A DNA stretch of 64,000 nt from Hydrangea macrophylla (GCA_033977485.1 CM066990.1:15256001-15320000), one strand, 5' to 3'; shown: positions 22,048 through 34,896, counted from the first letter of the stretch. Notes: a model not told the origin generated them from the sequence alone. Numbers and translations: made by a program.

Positions 22048-23285
22048 CACCCCCAAACCTATTCTTTGCTAGTCCTCGAGCAAAAAGAACAGAAAAATAA
22101 AACTACTACTACAAATACTACTCCATTTTTGCATGGATCACGATTGCATTTAGGATATGCAACAAGCCTTTTAAACCCCTAGGTGTCCCCAGTCGGACGA
22201 GTGAAGTCTCGTGAGGGTTCTCATCAACAAGTCACCCACAACCATCTTTATTACCTTATCAATTTAAAAACTTTTTTTTCTTTTAATATTAAAACGAAAA
22301 ATATAATGTTCAATACTTCTTATCATAAGACAGAGATTTGAAATAGAATAACGAACATAAAGAAACATAATGAAACATCCACCTAAGTCATAAAAAACAA
22401 TCCCAAGCACATGCATCGTATAAATCAATAGAGTTTCTCATAAAATTGCACGTGTGTGATGTGGTAGTCAAATGAACAAGCGCATATCATTAACTTGGAA
22501 TATAACTCGGATGACCATCTAACTATGCTTCGACTACGAATCTCGCAATGTTATTTACAATCTCAAATGAAACACTCAAAACATGTGCAATTTCTCTAAT
22601 ATATGGGAGCAAAAGAAATATGTTTTCAAAATGAGAAATGCTCACATATGACTCGAAAAATACGCATGACACAAAAGAACAGCAGTCTCATGGATAGGAC
22701 GCCAACGGTTAAAAAAAATTAATCATTACCATGTTTTAATCTCCCTCCCATCCTTTTCATATCCAAACCATGTTTCCTAGGATCAAATAGGACTTTTCAA
22801 AGGCTATAACGTGGCTCAGGTAATGAAAAAGGATAGAAATGATTCATTAGGTAGTTTTAGAATGGCATTGTAAGGCATGTTCGATTTCTTTCATTCGTCT
22901 CTTCTACCAACTTTCATCTTTTCATTCTCCTCCTTTTCATATTTCTTTTTTAATTTCTTTCCTCTTCTTTTTTTTTCTTTCTTCATTGCTTTTTTTTCCA
23001 ACCTTATTCTTTTCCTTTTCGTTGCTTTTGAAATGAATGTTCATTGAATACCAAGGTACTACCCCAAACATCATCTTGTTTTCTTCTTCTTCTTAATCAA
23101 TACATCGCATTATCACACTAACAGTTGACAAATCTCTCAGTGGTGAACTCCAAGTTAGTCAAGTTGTAGCAAACAAAAGGATAATGGTGATTAAAGAAAG
23201 AAATGGCATTTTAACGGCTCAAGAGGGTGAACTAAGGAAATTTATCATTTATCGGTCGATGGCAAATAAAAAGGGCCTACCATCA
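22048..23285 (-). other. 3' non-coding region of AthN1, distal part
   Basis: No gene. It starts (minus strand end) with the PPT cacccccaaacc (complement) at 22048-22059 and matches AthN2 34897-36110. A strongly conserved block lies at about 22135-22260 (tatgcaacaagcctttt, gtcggacgagtgaagtctcg). A pyrimidine-rich stretch lies at 22900-23040. Confidence 0.75.
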
Positions 23286-24005
23286 TTTCCTAATCGCCGG
23301 AGATAAGAACGAGTGAATCTAGTTTCGAGAGCATGCCTTACTCTAATAGGAGGTGAAGAGTTTCTAAGTGAAGGCAAGCGCAACTATCTATTTCATATCC
23401 TATCTCTGGTCAGTCTCTATTTCATTCCTAAAAAAAGGACAGGAAAAGTCGATGGATCGGAGGAACATGAGAAGGAAGAAGGATGTTAAATCAAAACTGG
23501 GGGAATCCAAGAGCTGTTCTGGGCAGAAGAGAATTGATCGACTGGCGAAGCATTGATGCAAAGGACTTCCTTCTGGCTCGAATGAGAGAAAGAGTTGCTG
23601 ATGAGCATGCTGATCCACGATTACTAGCGATTCCAACTTCGTGTTCCTGAGTTGCAGAGGGGACATAGGGCAGGGATTGCTATTCTGAGCCCAGTGGCTA
23701 AGACGAGGGTTGGATACAAGAGTAATTCGATGCGAGCCACCAAGCCTGGCACGCACGAATATCGATCGGGAAGGACCCCCTGTAGATTTGGAGTCAACGG
23801 CTCGACTCAAATGGCGTCACTTGAAGTTTAAAACCAAGGGTCGACAACCACCCCAAAACAAATTCTAAGCCTACTTTCAGAACATAGAATCTTGACTTTG
23901 CTTATCTATCAACTTTTCTACTATCACCCCAAAAAAACCAAACTCTGCCTTACGTAAAGTTGCCAGAGTACGATTAACCTCTGGATTTGAAATCACTGCT
24001 TATAT
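23286..24005. other. Segment of unknown origin, left part, with SSU-rRNA-like stretch
   Basis: This segment interrupts the alignment of AthN1 with AthN2 and does not resemble the retrotransposons around it. On the minus strand, 23604-23657 (complement of gattactagcgattccaac) resembles the conserved end region of small-subunit rRNA in its bacterial or mitochondrial form, reading GAATCGCTAGTAATCGTGGA and then TCAGCATGC. The flanks do not continue as rRNA. Its right part is 58296-58745, separated by the TekG insertion. A nuclear copy of mitochondrial DNA is my best guess, at low certainty. A 136-codon minus-strand frame across it (23400-23810) is not considered a gene. Confidence 0.4.
24001..24005. 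repeat. Target site duplication TATAT (left) of TekG
   Basis: TATAT directly precedes the TG of the left LTR and recurs at 58291-58295 directly after the CA of the right LTR. This proves that 24006-58290 is one element carrying internal insertions. Confidence 0.9.
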
Positions 24006-27000
24006 TGTCACGCCCCAGAGTAGCCAAAAATAGGGAAAATTTAAAATTTCCTTTTTGGACCCATAGGGAATGACGAGTTACAAAGCCGTCCTGTCCTCTA
24101 ACACTATAAACAACATAAAAGTAAAGGGGAGAAAGCTAATTGTAACTTAAACTTCAATCTGAACAATTACAAATCACAGGTCCCAGTACTAATACAGCAA
24201 CTATTCTGAATACACAATGCTGTCGGCTATCTTTGGTCTTCAATTTAGCTTTACACTTCCAGTGTCCCTTAGCATCTTACGCTCAAGACTGAATTGTCCT
24301 CTGACCAACCTGTAAGGAAATCTGGACATTGGATTGTCCAGGCGTAATATGCCGTCAGCTTTGCAACAAAGCTGAGTGGGCGTTCATAACCATATTCACT
24401 ACCAATATACATACACTAACTCCTCATCTCACGTTATTATTTTGCATCTTAGGATGCAGTTAGTCCATTATCGATTGACGTCGCTCACACGGACATAGCA
24501 AAGGTATCAATTAACATATGATGCAATTACTAAACATCTACCATTAACCAAATAACATGATCAATATAATTCATAACATGTTTGTCTATTTCTGGTGATC
24601 ATAACCACGTATTAGTATTAATCAATTTCTCATTTCCATTATGCTCGTGCATGTAAATGCGTACTCAATGAACCCAAACCCAAACCCTGGAATATAAAAT
24701 CCCATAACCAATGCAACTCAATAACATTTGGTTATAAAACCCACATCGACAACTTACTATGAACTTGCTTTCACAAAACAAACCACGCTTCCACTGCGAA
24801 CTCTGATACTTGTTTCATACTTAACATCCTCGCCTTACGGCTTCATAGTAACGTCGTCGCCTTACGGCCTCATAGTAACATCGTCGCCTTACGGGCTCAT
24901 AGTAACATCTTCGCCTTACGGCCTTATAGTAACATTGTCGCCTTATGGCCTCATAGTCCAATTATAGCACGATGACGGAATTGGCTCGGTCGTCTATACC
25001 CTCGCTGGTGGATCACCACCTAACGAGTTGCACGTCCGAATACTAACTGCGAAATGGCAAGCATGGCGGCAAAGGCACGCATCATGTGTACTATCACGGC
25101 AAGCTCACCGCAGAGGACGGTACATTAGTAATTGACTAGCGCATGATATACAGCACGATGGCAAACTCATACAACGCGTGTACTGTCTCTGGCAAAGCTC
25201 CTCGGACGACAAGTACATTAGAGCACTATCTGCTAATCAGTACGACAGAAAAGCCAGACGCATGTACCATCTCCGGCATTTGCACGGACAACTGGCACAA
25301 TAGCAGCTCTAACTATTATCTTACTATTACAATCACAATCACAATCACAATCACAATCACAATATTATGTATCTCAATCATACTGTCCCATTATCACGTC
25401 TCTTTATCAACTTGACTGATTTCCAAAGCGTAACGACTCATGACTCATGACACAAGAATCTCAATCGTATTAACTCCCAATTTCGAAGACTCCCAAACAT
25501 TTCAACTCACGACCTCACTTGGCCAGAGTCACTGACACTGACACTGACTGTATGTACTGACACCGTGATATGATATTCAATTACATGATTCTTGATAACA
25601 TAACTACATTAGGTGAAACATATAAATGAAACGTTAACATGCTCTTTATTCTCATTTGCATATTTAGGCAGGGTCTTCAAGGCAATAATAGCAACGTGCT
25701 CATATAATCAACATTGATATACAAAACGTACAAACTAAGGTTCCATAATTGATTATCCGTCACAGCATACACATGGATAAACATTCCTTCACATATAGTT
25801 CTTTTATTTTACTCCTTACAAATGTGTCATAGTAGCATTTAACATACTTGTCTCATCGCAATCGACTTCATAACATAATTCACATATACGTTAAGGTACA
25901 TCAATGTACAGTCATAGCATAACAATCATAAAAACAACTTATATATCACATACAAATACTCTAGCAGTCATTATGTATATTGAGAGTGAGGTTAGAAACA
26001 CTCACCTGGATGTCTTCTCAACCTTATGACTCTCCGAATAGCGGATAATAACAGTCCTACAACGTATAACAGAATAATGGTGATGAAGCGTATGTGCTAG
26101 TGATAGGGGTATAATGGTAATTTTACCAAATGAGGATATAAACCTCAAGGTAGTGATCTACGTGTCATTCTAAGTCCAACGACATTAACTAGACTCAAAT
26201 CGGAGTCCGTCACATAAAAGGCTAGATTTTCTATACCAGTTTGGGCCCTACAGATAAGCTGTATTTTCGACCGCGTCAAAATGTCTCCAAACTCAAGGGA
26301 ATGTATCTAGACATTATTCTAAGACTCTGGGAACTGACCGCGTATTTTTCTGAGCTACGGTTTATTTACTGCGAATTATTGAAGTACTATTTATATATTT
26401 ATAGTCTTCGGAGTCCCATAATTATAAAATATAATTTATAAGGATAAGAGGTCCTTAGAAAATTTTTATTAAATACTAGACCTTAAAATAGGCTAGTAAT
26501 ATTTTTCTCATAATTTTCGGGACTCATTTGATATTTAAAATAATTAAAAGGACAACCAAACGGGTCCTTATTTAAATAAATAAAATGCCAGAGTTAGGTT
26601 TTATAACTAAATGATTTATAAAGCAGTGATATTTGGCCTTAGTAATAGTAATATAATTTTCTAGAATTTAAATTGGCCATTAGGTATTTAATACCTAATT
26701 ATCATAACTTAAAACTAATACTTATTATTTATTTAAACTAAATAAATAATAAGTATACCATATAAATAATAAAAATATAATTTCAGAATATAAGATTATA
26801 TTCTAGAATATTAAAAGCTACTTAATACCTTTTTAAAACAAATAATAACTACACATTTCTTTTTATTGAAATGTAGTTAACACTTATTTATTTATGTACA
26901 ATTAAATAAATAATATATATTTATATATATAATATATAAATTATAATTTCAGAATATATTTATAATTATTAATAATAATATTTTCTGAATTTATGAACTA

Positions 27001-29241
27001 ATCTAAACAATATAAATATAAATTATTTGGGTTAATCCTAAAATCAAATAATAACTTAAACACTAAGGCCCTGTTTGCCAAACCACCAAAGTAACACACA
27101 AAAGTTGGCCCATAAGCTGGTTAGCCAAACAGGCCTAAGGCCAAGCCCAAAAATATTTCAACTTCTTGCCAACGAAGATATACGGTGTATATATATATAT
27201 AATTCGTATATATATACGCTTTTATACACAAAACTTCAATCGATCATAACTCCCTCATTTCTTAATGAAATTACGCAAAATTTAAGTAGAAATCGAGTGC
27301 CTCGATGAGCCGGATCTAACGGTATAGGTATTGAAGGCTAACTCTTAACGGTATGTCCGTACAGGGGCAAAAACAGTTGCATTTTCAAAAGAATAATCGA
27401 ACCGTTGGCCGTCCAAATGCGACTTAATCTTCGGGCCATTCATCGAGGGTGTTAAGGGAGTCGTTAGGATCATTTTGGCATAAGTCTTAGGTGATTTGGT
27501 GACGGGCGAAAAACCGAGCTCGCCGGAGCTTCAATGGTGGTCCGGCCATTGTTTGGCTCTCGGGTCTGTTTTGGGGGCTGTGTGAGGGCGACTGTGAGTC
27601 TATGTGTGGGTCTGTGTATGTACAGAATATAGAAGGGGGTGGTGAGACGTTATCTTCTTCAATTCCGGTCCGTCTCGGGTCCCCCGCGGCTTTCTCTATC
27701 TCTCTAGTTCTCGGTCTCCCTCTCTTCAATTCTCCTTCCTCCTCATCCTCTACGGGCTGTTGTGTGTGTAGTCTAAGGCAGGGAGTGAGAGGGGTAGGTG
27801 GGTGTGTTGTAGATTTGCAGTGAGGATGCTTGGGGGGTTTTGGGGTCTTCTTTCTTTTCTTTTTCTTCTTTTGGGTTCACTCTCTCTCTCTCTAACTCTC
27901 ACTCTCTCTAATCTGTCTCTCTCTTGGGTCTTCCCTCACTCTCTATATATAATATACTTACATAGCACACATACTAAATGCATATAATGGAAAATACAAC
28001 ACACACATATGTACATATAGTATATACATACATAGGATCCGTGTGTGTAGTAGAGTGTGCATTGTGCTTTGGCGGTTTGGTGAGGTGGGGAGGAGTGTAC
28101 GGGTGGCAGTGAGGGCAGTGGAGGTGATGGGTTGGTGAGGTGAGGGGTGGCAGGGGTGAGGGTGGAGGTCCGGTGGGTATTAGGGGGGGTGGTTGTGTAG
28201 GGAGTTTATCCAATAGATATAAGGGGTTAGGTTAGTACACTAGCCATTTAGGGTAAGATTCCCGTTGCCAAAAATGTATGGTTGAGTCGTCGTTTGGAAT
28301 CACGTGCTATACAGTCTAAATTAATACAGATTTTACGAGTTCACGTGTAAGTCAGTCTGGGTCTATAATTTACGGTCTGAATCTAATATGACTGGGTCTA
28401 AAACAAAAATGTCAACAATCCGAATATTAACTTAATGTTCAGGGTTAAAATAAAAATGTCGATATTATATATTATAATCCTAATTATAATTACAAAACTA
28501 TGGGGTCCGAATATTACATATAAATCATGGTTACAAAATAAGTGACGACGATTACATTAAATAATTTATAATAATAAATTAGGTGACCACGAATATGTGA
28601 TACAATTTATAGTGATAAATAAAGCCATAGCGAAACATACAATTATAATTTTTTAAATGACAATAAATATTAAAATAAACTATAGTAATTAATTTAGCGA
28701 CAACCAAATATTAAAATACGATTATATTATTACACGGGGGTCTAAATTTAGGCGATAATGAAATATACATTATAACTCATAGTTATAAAATTAGCAGCGG
28801 TGAAAATGTAATGTAACATGTAGTTAGAAATCTAAGTGACAGCTATTGTATAATAATTTCTATGGTTATAATATTAATAACCACCAATTATAAAATCATT
28901 TAATATTAATAAATGGGGTCGGGTCTAAATTTAGGTGACACTGAAAACGTACATTATAACATATAGTTATAAAATTACGCGGCTTCGAATATATGATATA
29001 CGTTATCATTATAAAATAAGCGGTCATGAACTATATAATAAAATCTATAGTTTATGAATTTTAAGCGACAGTGAACTATATGATATAACCTTTATTTTAT
29101 AATATTAATGAGACAACGAATATAGAATATATCTTACAATTAAGCGACACAAATATTAAAACACGTAATTAATACATAGGGTCAGCCTAGAAATTTAGGA
29201 AATTACATAAATAAAGTACTAGAGATTTTACGGGTACTACA
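24006..29241 (-). repeat. 3' LTR of TekG (left, uninterrupted, 5236 bp)
   Basis: On the + strand it runs from tgtcacgcccc to gggtactaca and is matched along its length by the three right-LTR pieces. It contains a 27-bp array (24831-24957), an (ACAATC)n tract at about 25329-25362, very AT-rich zones (26380-27060 and 28440-29240), an imperfect foldback at 27063-27137, and CT-rich tracts near 27880-27940. Frames such as 27487-27729 (minus) occur in both LTRs, but nothing supports them as genes. Confidence 0.92.
24831..24957. repeat. 27-bp tandem array in the left TekG LTR, five units
   Basis: Units of the type cgccttacggcctcatag plus taacatcgt start at 24831, 24858, 24885, 24912 and 24939. The right LTR has six units at 32703-32856. 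Confidence 0.93.
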
Positions 29242-29306
29242 ATCTACCCAACTTACAAGAGATTTCGTCCCCGAAATCTAGAAGCGGCTAGTCCTACCCA
29301 ACTTAC
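29242..29306 (-). other. PPT and post-gag hairpin of TekG
   Basis: Next to the LTR the minus strand reads AAGTTGGGTAGAT (29242-29254), the polypurine primer. The tract is nearly repeated at 29292-29306. Between them, 29261-29278 is a perfect hairpin, GATTTCG-GGGA-CGAAATC on the minus strand, the same stem as in TekA. Confidence 0.75.
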
Positions 29307-29396
29307 AAAAGTCTGGCCTTATATCAGATTCTAAGTTGCGAAGCCTCTATAGATACTGCTAGTTAAATCTATTATTCTTAGTACTACTACAAACGG

Positions 29397-30608
29397 TCAC
29401 CGTCCTTGTGAGGAAACAGCAGCGTCGGGGCCACACGGTTGAGATGCTGAAGTGTTGTACTTTCTGTCCTTGGTGTCGTTCTGCTTAATTCGTCTTGCTC
29501 GACGGTTTTGTTTTGACTGCTTTTGAGTGATCTTGTTCATTTCTTGTCTTGGACAATTTTGGTAGATGTGGCCTGTCCCACCACACTTGGAACATTGTGA
29601 TCCTTGTCCTCCAATTTGTTTTGGTGCTAGGCATTCGTTGAAGTGATGTCCACGATTTTTGCAATTGAAACAACGTTGGCGTGTTTTACGTTGAACTGAT
29701 GCTATTACGGTGTTGGCTCTCCTTTCACCATCTTTATGTCCTTTGTACTTACGGTGATTATCCTTCGGCCTCTTTCTTGGATTTGTTTGGAGAATTGGTC
29801 GCTCTTTGGAAACTCTTGATAAGAGGTTTGCTTCTGTCCTTGGTTGAATCTCAGCGGGGGTGATTGGTTCTCGAATCGTCCTTGTTCTCGAATAATGAGT
29901 TCTTCGAAACCGTTTGCCATTCCCACCAGGGCTTTAAATGGTTGGTTCAGATGACCAAGAGTCGATCGTTGAAGTCGTAAGGAAAGGCCTAGGTGGTACT
30001 TCCGATTTTTCTTCTCTGGAGTGTCAATCATGTGATATGCGAATCGGGATAGTCGTTTGAATTGTATAGTGTACTCCCTCACAGTCTGGTTTCCTTGGAC
30101 CAACTCAATGAATTCTTTCTCCTTTCTGTTCCTCTCAGTCTGTGGAAAGTAGTTCTCCAGGAATAATTCTTTAAATTCCGTCCAGGTCATTCTTCGGAAG
30201 GCTTCTTCTCCAAGGGTTGCCTTCTCTGATTCCCACCAGTCGGCTGCTGCGAATGTTAATTGAAAAACGGCTAAGCGTCCTTTTCTCATCGTCAGTGCAA
30301 TTGATCGTTTCGAATATCAAATCCATCTGGCGAATCCATTGTTCAGCTTGCCATGCTCCCTCTAATCCGTTAAAGGTTTCTGGTTGGAGAGAGCGAAATC
30401 CTTTTAGCAGTTTGACTCCTGTCTGGCGTACCGGTGATTCATTGCCATTGTTTTGATTATTCCCGTTGTTGTTGTCGTTGTGGTTGTTGCTGATGTGTTC
30501 TAACCTTCGAAGAAATGCTCCAAATACGCCGGTTGGGTCCATTTCGGGAGGTATTGGGTCAGTAGATCCACTTGCTTCATATTGGATTGCTTGGGTTGAT
30601 CTGACCAT
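29397..30608 (-). pseudogene. Gag of TekG (Tekay type) with two compensating frameshifts
   Basis: Gag starts MVRSTQAIQYEASG at 30608. The first part has FRSLQPETFNGLEG and EQWIRQMDLIFETINCTDDEK. Near 30290 a frameshift leads to the core (AVFQLTFAAADWWESEKATLG, MTWTEFKELFLENYFPQTERN, FIELVQGNQTVREYTIQFKRL). Near 29770 a second shift returns to the original frame, where two CCHC zinc knuckles are clear: CFNCKNRGHHFNEC and CSKCGGTGHIYQNC. The TGA at 29397-29399 is in the same frame as the start, 403 codons away. It is followed not by protease but, about 120 bases on, by the hairpin and PPT, so all of pol has been deleted. Confidence 0.85.
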
Positions 30609-31859
30609 GGTGTACGTAGGGGGTGTTCAAGGTTTCCTACATATGAATCAGTGTCTAATTGGTTAATCACATCCTATCTTATTCTTAAGCAAATGCATAG
30701 CACATAGCGAATGCAAGGTAATCATATCAATACCATGAAATCTTAACCTATAAGGGTTGTTCAATGCATAAGGTCCACTAATGCATATCTAATTCTAGGA
30801 CTAAGGCTATGAGACGTCACGTCTATTACGCAACTCAAAGGACAAGGGGTCCTATTCTTAGTCTCCTTCTAGACTCTAGGCCATCCTGACTGTTCCGAGT
30901 TCCATCTCAGGAAGTTCGTCAGTGCCTTAACTTCTGGTTGATATGATAAGTTGCTTCAACTAATCCACCTAGGTTGACTATATACGTATACTAATCGTCT
31001 ACCGTCTAACAGTCAATCTTATGTACTCGTGAATCATAAATATATAAGGAGGAGCATACGGTTGGCAGATAATACAAGTATAAGTAGACATCTATTTTGA
31101 AAGTTAAAGATAGGTTGAAATAGGTTTTTTTTTTTATTAATAAGAAAGATATAATATAAGAGGGGTTCTAATGCAACTTCTACTAGAATCTAAACACATA
31201 CACCTGCCCCAATGTGGGGCTACACAATACTAATCGAAAAATGGAACTAGCTAAGGCATTAAGTCTTCTAGTTGTGGTATTCCTCCTAAAGTCACAATCT
31301 CTCCTGGAGGGATCTATGACGTCCGTCGTTCGTTATCCCAATCTACTGGCCAATCGGGATCATACAAGTACTATGTCCCATTCTCTGTCAGATCTTCCTC
31401 AGCTAGATCTATCTCCATCTCTCCTTCTTCCAAACTTTCTATTGAGCTAGCGGGGATCACAATAGGTACTATCTTGGCTCGCGATTCTTCCTAATCAACT
31501 ATCGTAAGGTTATGAACAGTGTGGGAAATCTCGTTGACCTCTATTGACATACTACGCGCTGCTATGACTCTATGATATGCAATCTCATGAACATGTCTCT
31601 CACGGGAGAAACATTGCATCAACGTTCCTATCTTCCTAAGGGCACTGTGCCTGATGGTGGCACCAACAAGGGCTGGACCTCGGGAAGTAACCTTCCTGTC
31701 CATGGTGGTCCTACGCATTCTATCTTCAGCGTCATACTCTCTTTGTTGCTCCATATTACCTGCTCGAAAGAAAACTATCCTACCATCGGTTGCTATCTCA
31801 AGAAGATCTTAAGGTTCTCAACTTAAGAGTGTCGGATAGACGGTGAACTCCTAAACCTG
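30609..31859 (-). other. TekG leader between PBS and gag
   Basis: 1.25 kb without a recognisable gene. It contains a poly(T) tract (about 31126-31134 on the + strand). Small open frames here show no family features. Confidence 0.6.
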
Positions 31860-31871
31860 GCTCTGATACCA
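31860..31871 (-). other. Primer binding site, initiator Met-tRNA type
   Basis: On the minus strand the sequence is TGGTATCAGAGC, the common plant PBS complementary to the 3' end of initiator Met-tRNA. It begins 7 bases inside the right LTR. This fixes the minus orientation of TekG. Confidence 0.92.
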
Positions 31872-31878
31872 AAAATCC

Positions 31879-33528
31879 TGTCACGCCCCGGAGTAGCCAA
31901 AAATAGGGAAAATTTAAAATTTCCTTTTTGGACCCATAGGAATGACGAGTTACAAAGCCGTCCTGTCCTCTAACACTATAAACAACATAAAAGTAAAGGG
32001 GAGAAAGCTAATTGTAACTTAAACTTCAATCTGAACAATTACAAATCACAGGTCCCAGTACTAATACAGTAACTATTCTGAATACACAATGCTGTCGGCT
32101 ATCTTTGGTCTTCAATTTAGCTTTACACTTCCAGTGTCCCTTAGCATCTTACTCTCAAGACTGAATTGTCCTCTGACCAACCTGCAAGGAAATCTGGACA
32201 TTGGATTGTCCAGGCGTAATATGACGTCAGCTTTGCAACAAAGCTGAGTGGGCGTTCATAACCATATTCACTACCAATATACATACACTAACTCCTCATC
32301 TCACGTTATTATTTTGCATCTTAGGATGCAGTTAGTCCATTATCGATTGACGTCGCTCACACGGACATAGTAAAGGTATCAATTAACATATGATGCAATT
32401 ACTAAACATCTACCATTAACCAAATAACATGATCAATATAATTCATAACATGTTAGTCTATTTCTGGTGATCATAACCACGTATTAGTATTAATCAATTT
32501 CTCATTTCCATTATGCTCGTGCATGTAAATGCGTACTCAATGAACCCAAACCCAAACCCTGGAATATAAAATCCCATAACCAATGCAACTCAATAACATT
32601 TGGTTATAAAACCCACATCGACAACTTACTATGAACTTGCTTTCACAAAATAAACCACGCTTCCACTGCGAACTCTGATACTTGTTTCATACTTAACATT
32701 GTCACCTTACGGCTTCATAGTAACGTCGTCGCCTTACGGCCTCATAGTAACATCGTCGCCTTACGGCCTCATAGTAACATTGTCGCCTTACGGCCTCATA
32801 GTAACATCTTCGCCTTACGGCCTTATAGTAACATCGTCGCCTTACGGCCTCATAGTCCAATTATAGCACGATGACGGAATTGGCTCGGTCGTCTATACCC
32901 TCGCAGATCACCACCTAACGAGTTGCACGTCCGAATACTAACTGCGAAATGGCAAGCATGGTGGCAAAGGCACGCATCATGTGTACTATCACGGCAAGCT
33001 CACCGCAGAGGACGGTACATTAGTAATTGACTAGCGCATGATATATAGCACGATGGCAAACTCATACAACGCTTGTACTGTCTCCGGCAAAGCTCCTCGG
33101 ATGACAAGTACATTAGAGAACTATCTGCTAATCAGTACGACGGAAAACCCAGACGCATGTACCATCTCCGGCATTTACACGGACAACTGGCACAATAGCA
33201 GCTCTAACTATTCTCTTACTATTACAATCACAATCACAATCACAATCACAATCACAATATTATGTATCTCAATCATACTGTCCCATTATCACTTCTCTTT
33301 ATCATCTTGACTGATTTCTAAAGCGTAACGACTCATGACTCATGACACAAGAATCTTAATCGTATTAACTCCCAATTTCGAAGACTCCCAAACATTTCAA
33401 CTCACGACCTCACTTGCCCAGAGGCACTGACACTGACACTGACTGTATGTACTGACACCGTGATATGATATTCAATTACATGATTCTTGAAAACATAACT
33501 ACATTAGGTGAAACATATAAATGAAACG
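31879..33528 (-). repeat. 5' LTR of TekG, first piece
   Basis: It starts tgtcacgccccgg and matches 24006-25630. It includes the six-unit 27-bp array (32703-32856). It is cut at the AthN2 insertion; aaacg at 33524-33528 is the target duplication. Confidence 0.92.
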
Positions 33529-34896
33529 TGATGTTGTCAGAATCAAGATATAAAAGTATTCTTTACTTTTCAAAAGATTTGTAGTGTGGAAGTAAAGGTC
33601 GAACCCACAGAGATTGATTACTACAGCTCTTAATTTTAAAACCTAAGTCTAATTAACTAAGAAAAACGGATTTGATTTGGATTTCATTAAACTAAGAACA
33701 ATAAAAGTAAATCTAAACTATGAAAGCAATTAAAGTTGTTTAAATGATGTTTAAGGGAACCTAGGATTGCAAATCCACCACTAGCTTCATAATAGGAATA
33801 TTTATGAATTACTTTAGCTTATTAAGTTGGATGATAATGGGGAATTGTAGCTACAAGCCCAATTCCTCCGACAAGAAGATAATCATGGTTCAAGCACCAA
33901 CATACTCCATCTTCGGTTAGCACGAATTATCCCACACTAAACTAGGGTTGTGATCTAATCCGTCTAACCTAGGCATGGACTATTCGGATACTTGATAGCA
34001 CAAATCAATAAAGCACCATCACATGTAAACAATCTAAACAAGCACAGCAAGAATAGATCGTTGAGCACATCACAGTCAAAATAAATCTAAGACAAGAAAA
34101 AATTCTGAAAGCAATGATTTAATCACTAGAACTACGATTTATTTATAAAAATCCTCTAAACATGTGACTGTCATCCATACATAATAGAACTAAAATAAAA
34201 ACATAAATAAAACCCTATTACTCGTCTAGGGCTTCATTGAAACCCTAGATCTATGATCTAGCCGTCCATAGAAGTGATAGATGGCAAGTAGTTGATGGAG
34301 GAGGCCATGGAAACCCTTGGTCTTCTTCTTCTTCTCCTTGCTTCCCTCCCTTCAATGGCTGGAAGTATGGTTGTAGAATGTGTATGTATGGGTGTGTAAC
34401 AATTGCCAACCTCTAAAAATTATAAAAACTAAGTATATATAGAGTTTAACACAAGTTTTGGAAGCTTTTCCAACTCGAAACGGACTGAAACTGATGTAAT
34501 TTACAATCTGGACGTCATTCAGCAGTTTTGTTTGCACAGGAGTCTTTAGTACACTGAAATACGCAACTTTGGTTTTTACCCATATCGCGCGAGCGGGTCG
34601 CGCGAGCGCGACATTTTGGCCTTCGCGCGCGCGGATCGCGCGAGCGATTCTGGGGATCTCGCGCGAGCGGATCGCGCGAGTGATTTCTGGTTCTTCGCGG
34701 GCGCGGGTCGCGCGCGTGACTTGTCTTTTTCAGCTTCTTTAGCTCTGCTTTTTCACCCTGTTTAGCCTGGTTTAGTTGATTTCTTCCAAAACCTGTCAGA
34801 AACTAGAAAATAAAGTAAAAATATACAAAAACAGGATAAAATGGTCTAACAAATGCGCGTTAAGGCATATAATTAGGATTAGTTCTCTCCGGATCA
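33529..34896 (-). repeat. 3' LTR of AthN2 (1368 bp)
   Basis: On the + strand it runs tgatgttgtcag to tctctccggatca. It contains a CG-rich word array at 34583-34720 and a TATA box (minus strand, about 34433-34442). The frame at 34352-34537 is present in both LTRs but has no gene features. Confidence 0.93.

Noticed and set aside
22900..23040. Possible gene exon in pyrimidine-rich DNA
   Set aside because: It is a T/C-rich stretch of the Athila 3' non-coding region shared with AthN2 (35720-35860).
23400..23810. A 136-codon minus-strand frame as a protein gene
   Set aside because: Part of it reads across an SSU-rRNA-like stretch, a known source of spurious proteins.
24828..25410. CRISPR-like array
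   Set aside because: The regular repeats are head-to-tail tandem units of 27 bp without spacers, in a plant LTR.
27487..27823. Frames in the TekG LTR, also found at 43836-44172
   Set aside because: Presence in both LTRs follows from duplication of the LTR; the composition is low-complexity and no domain is recognised.
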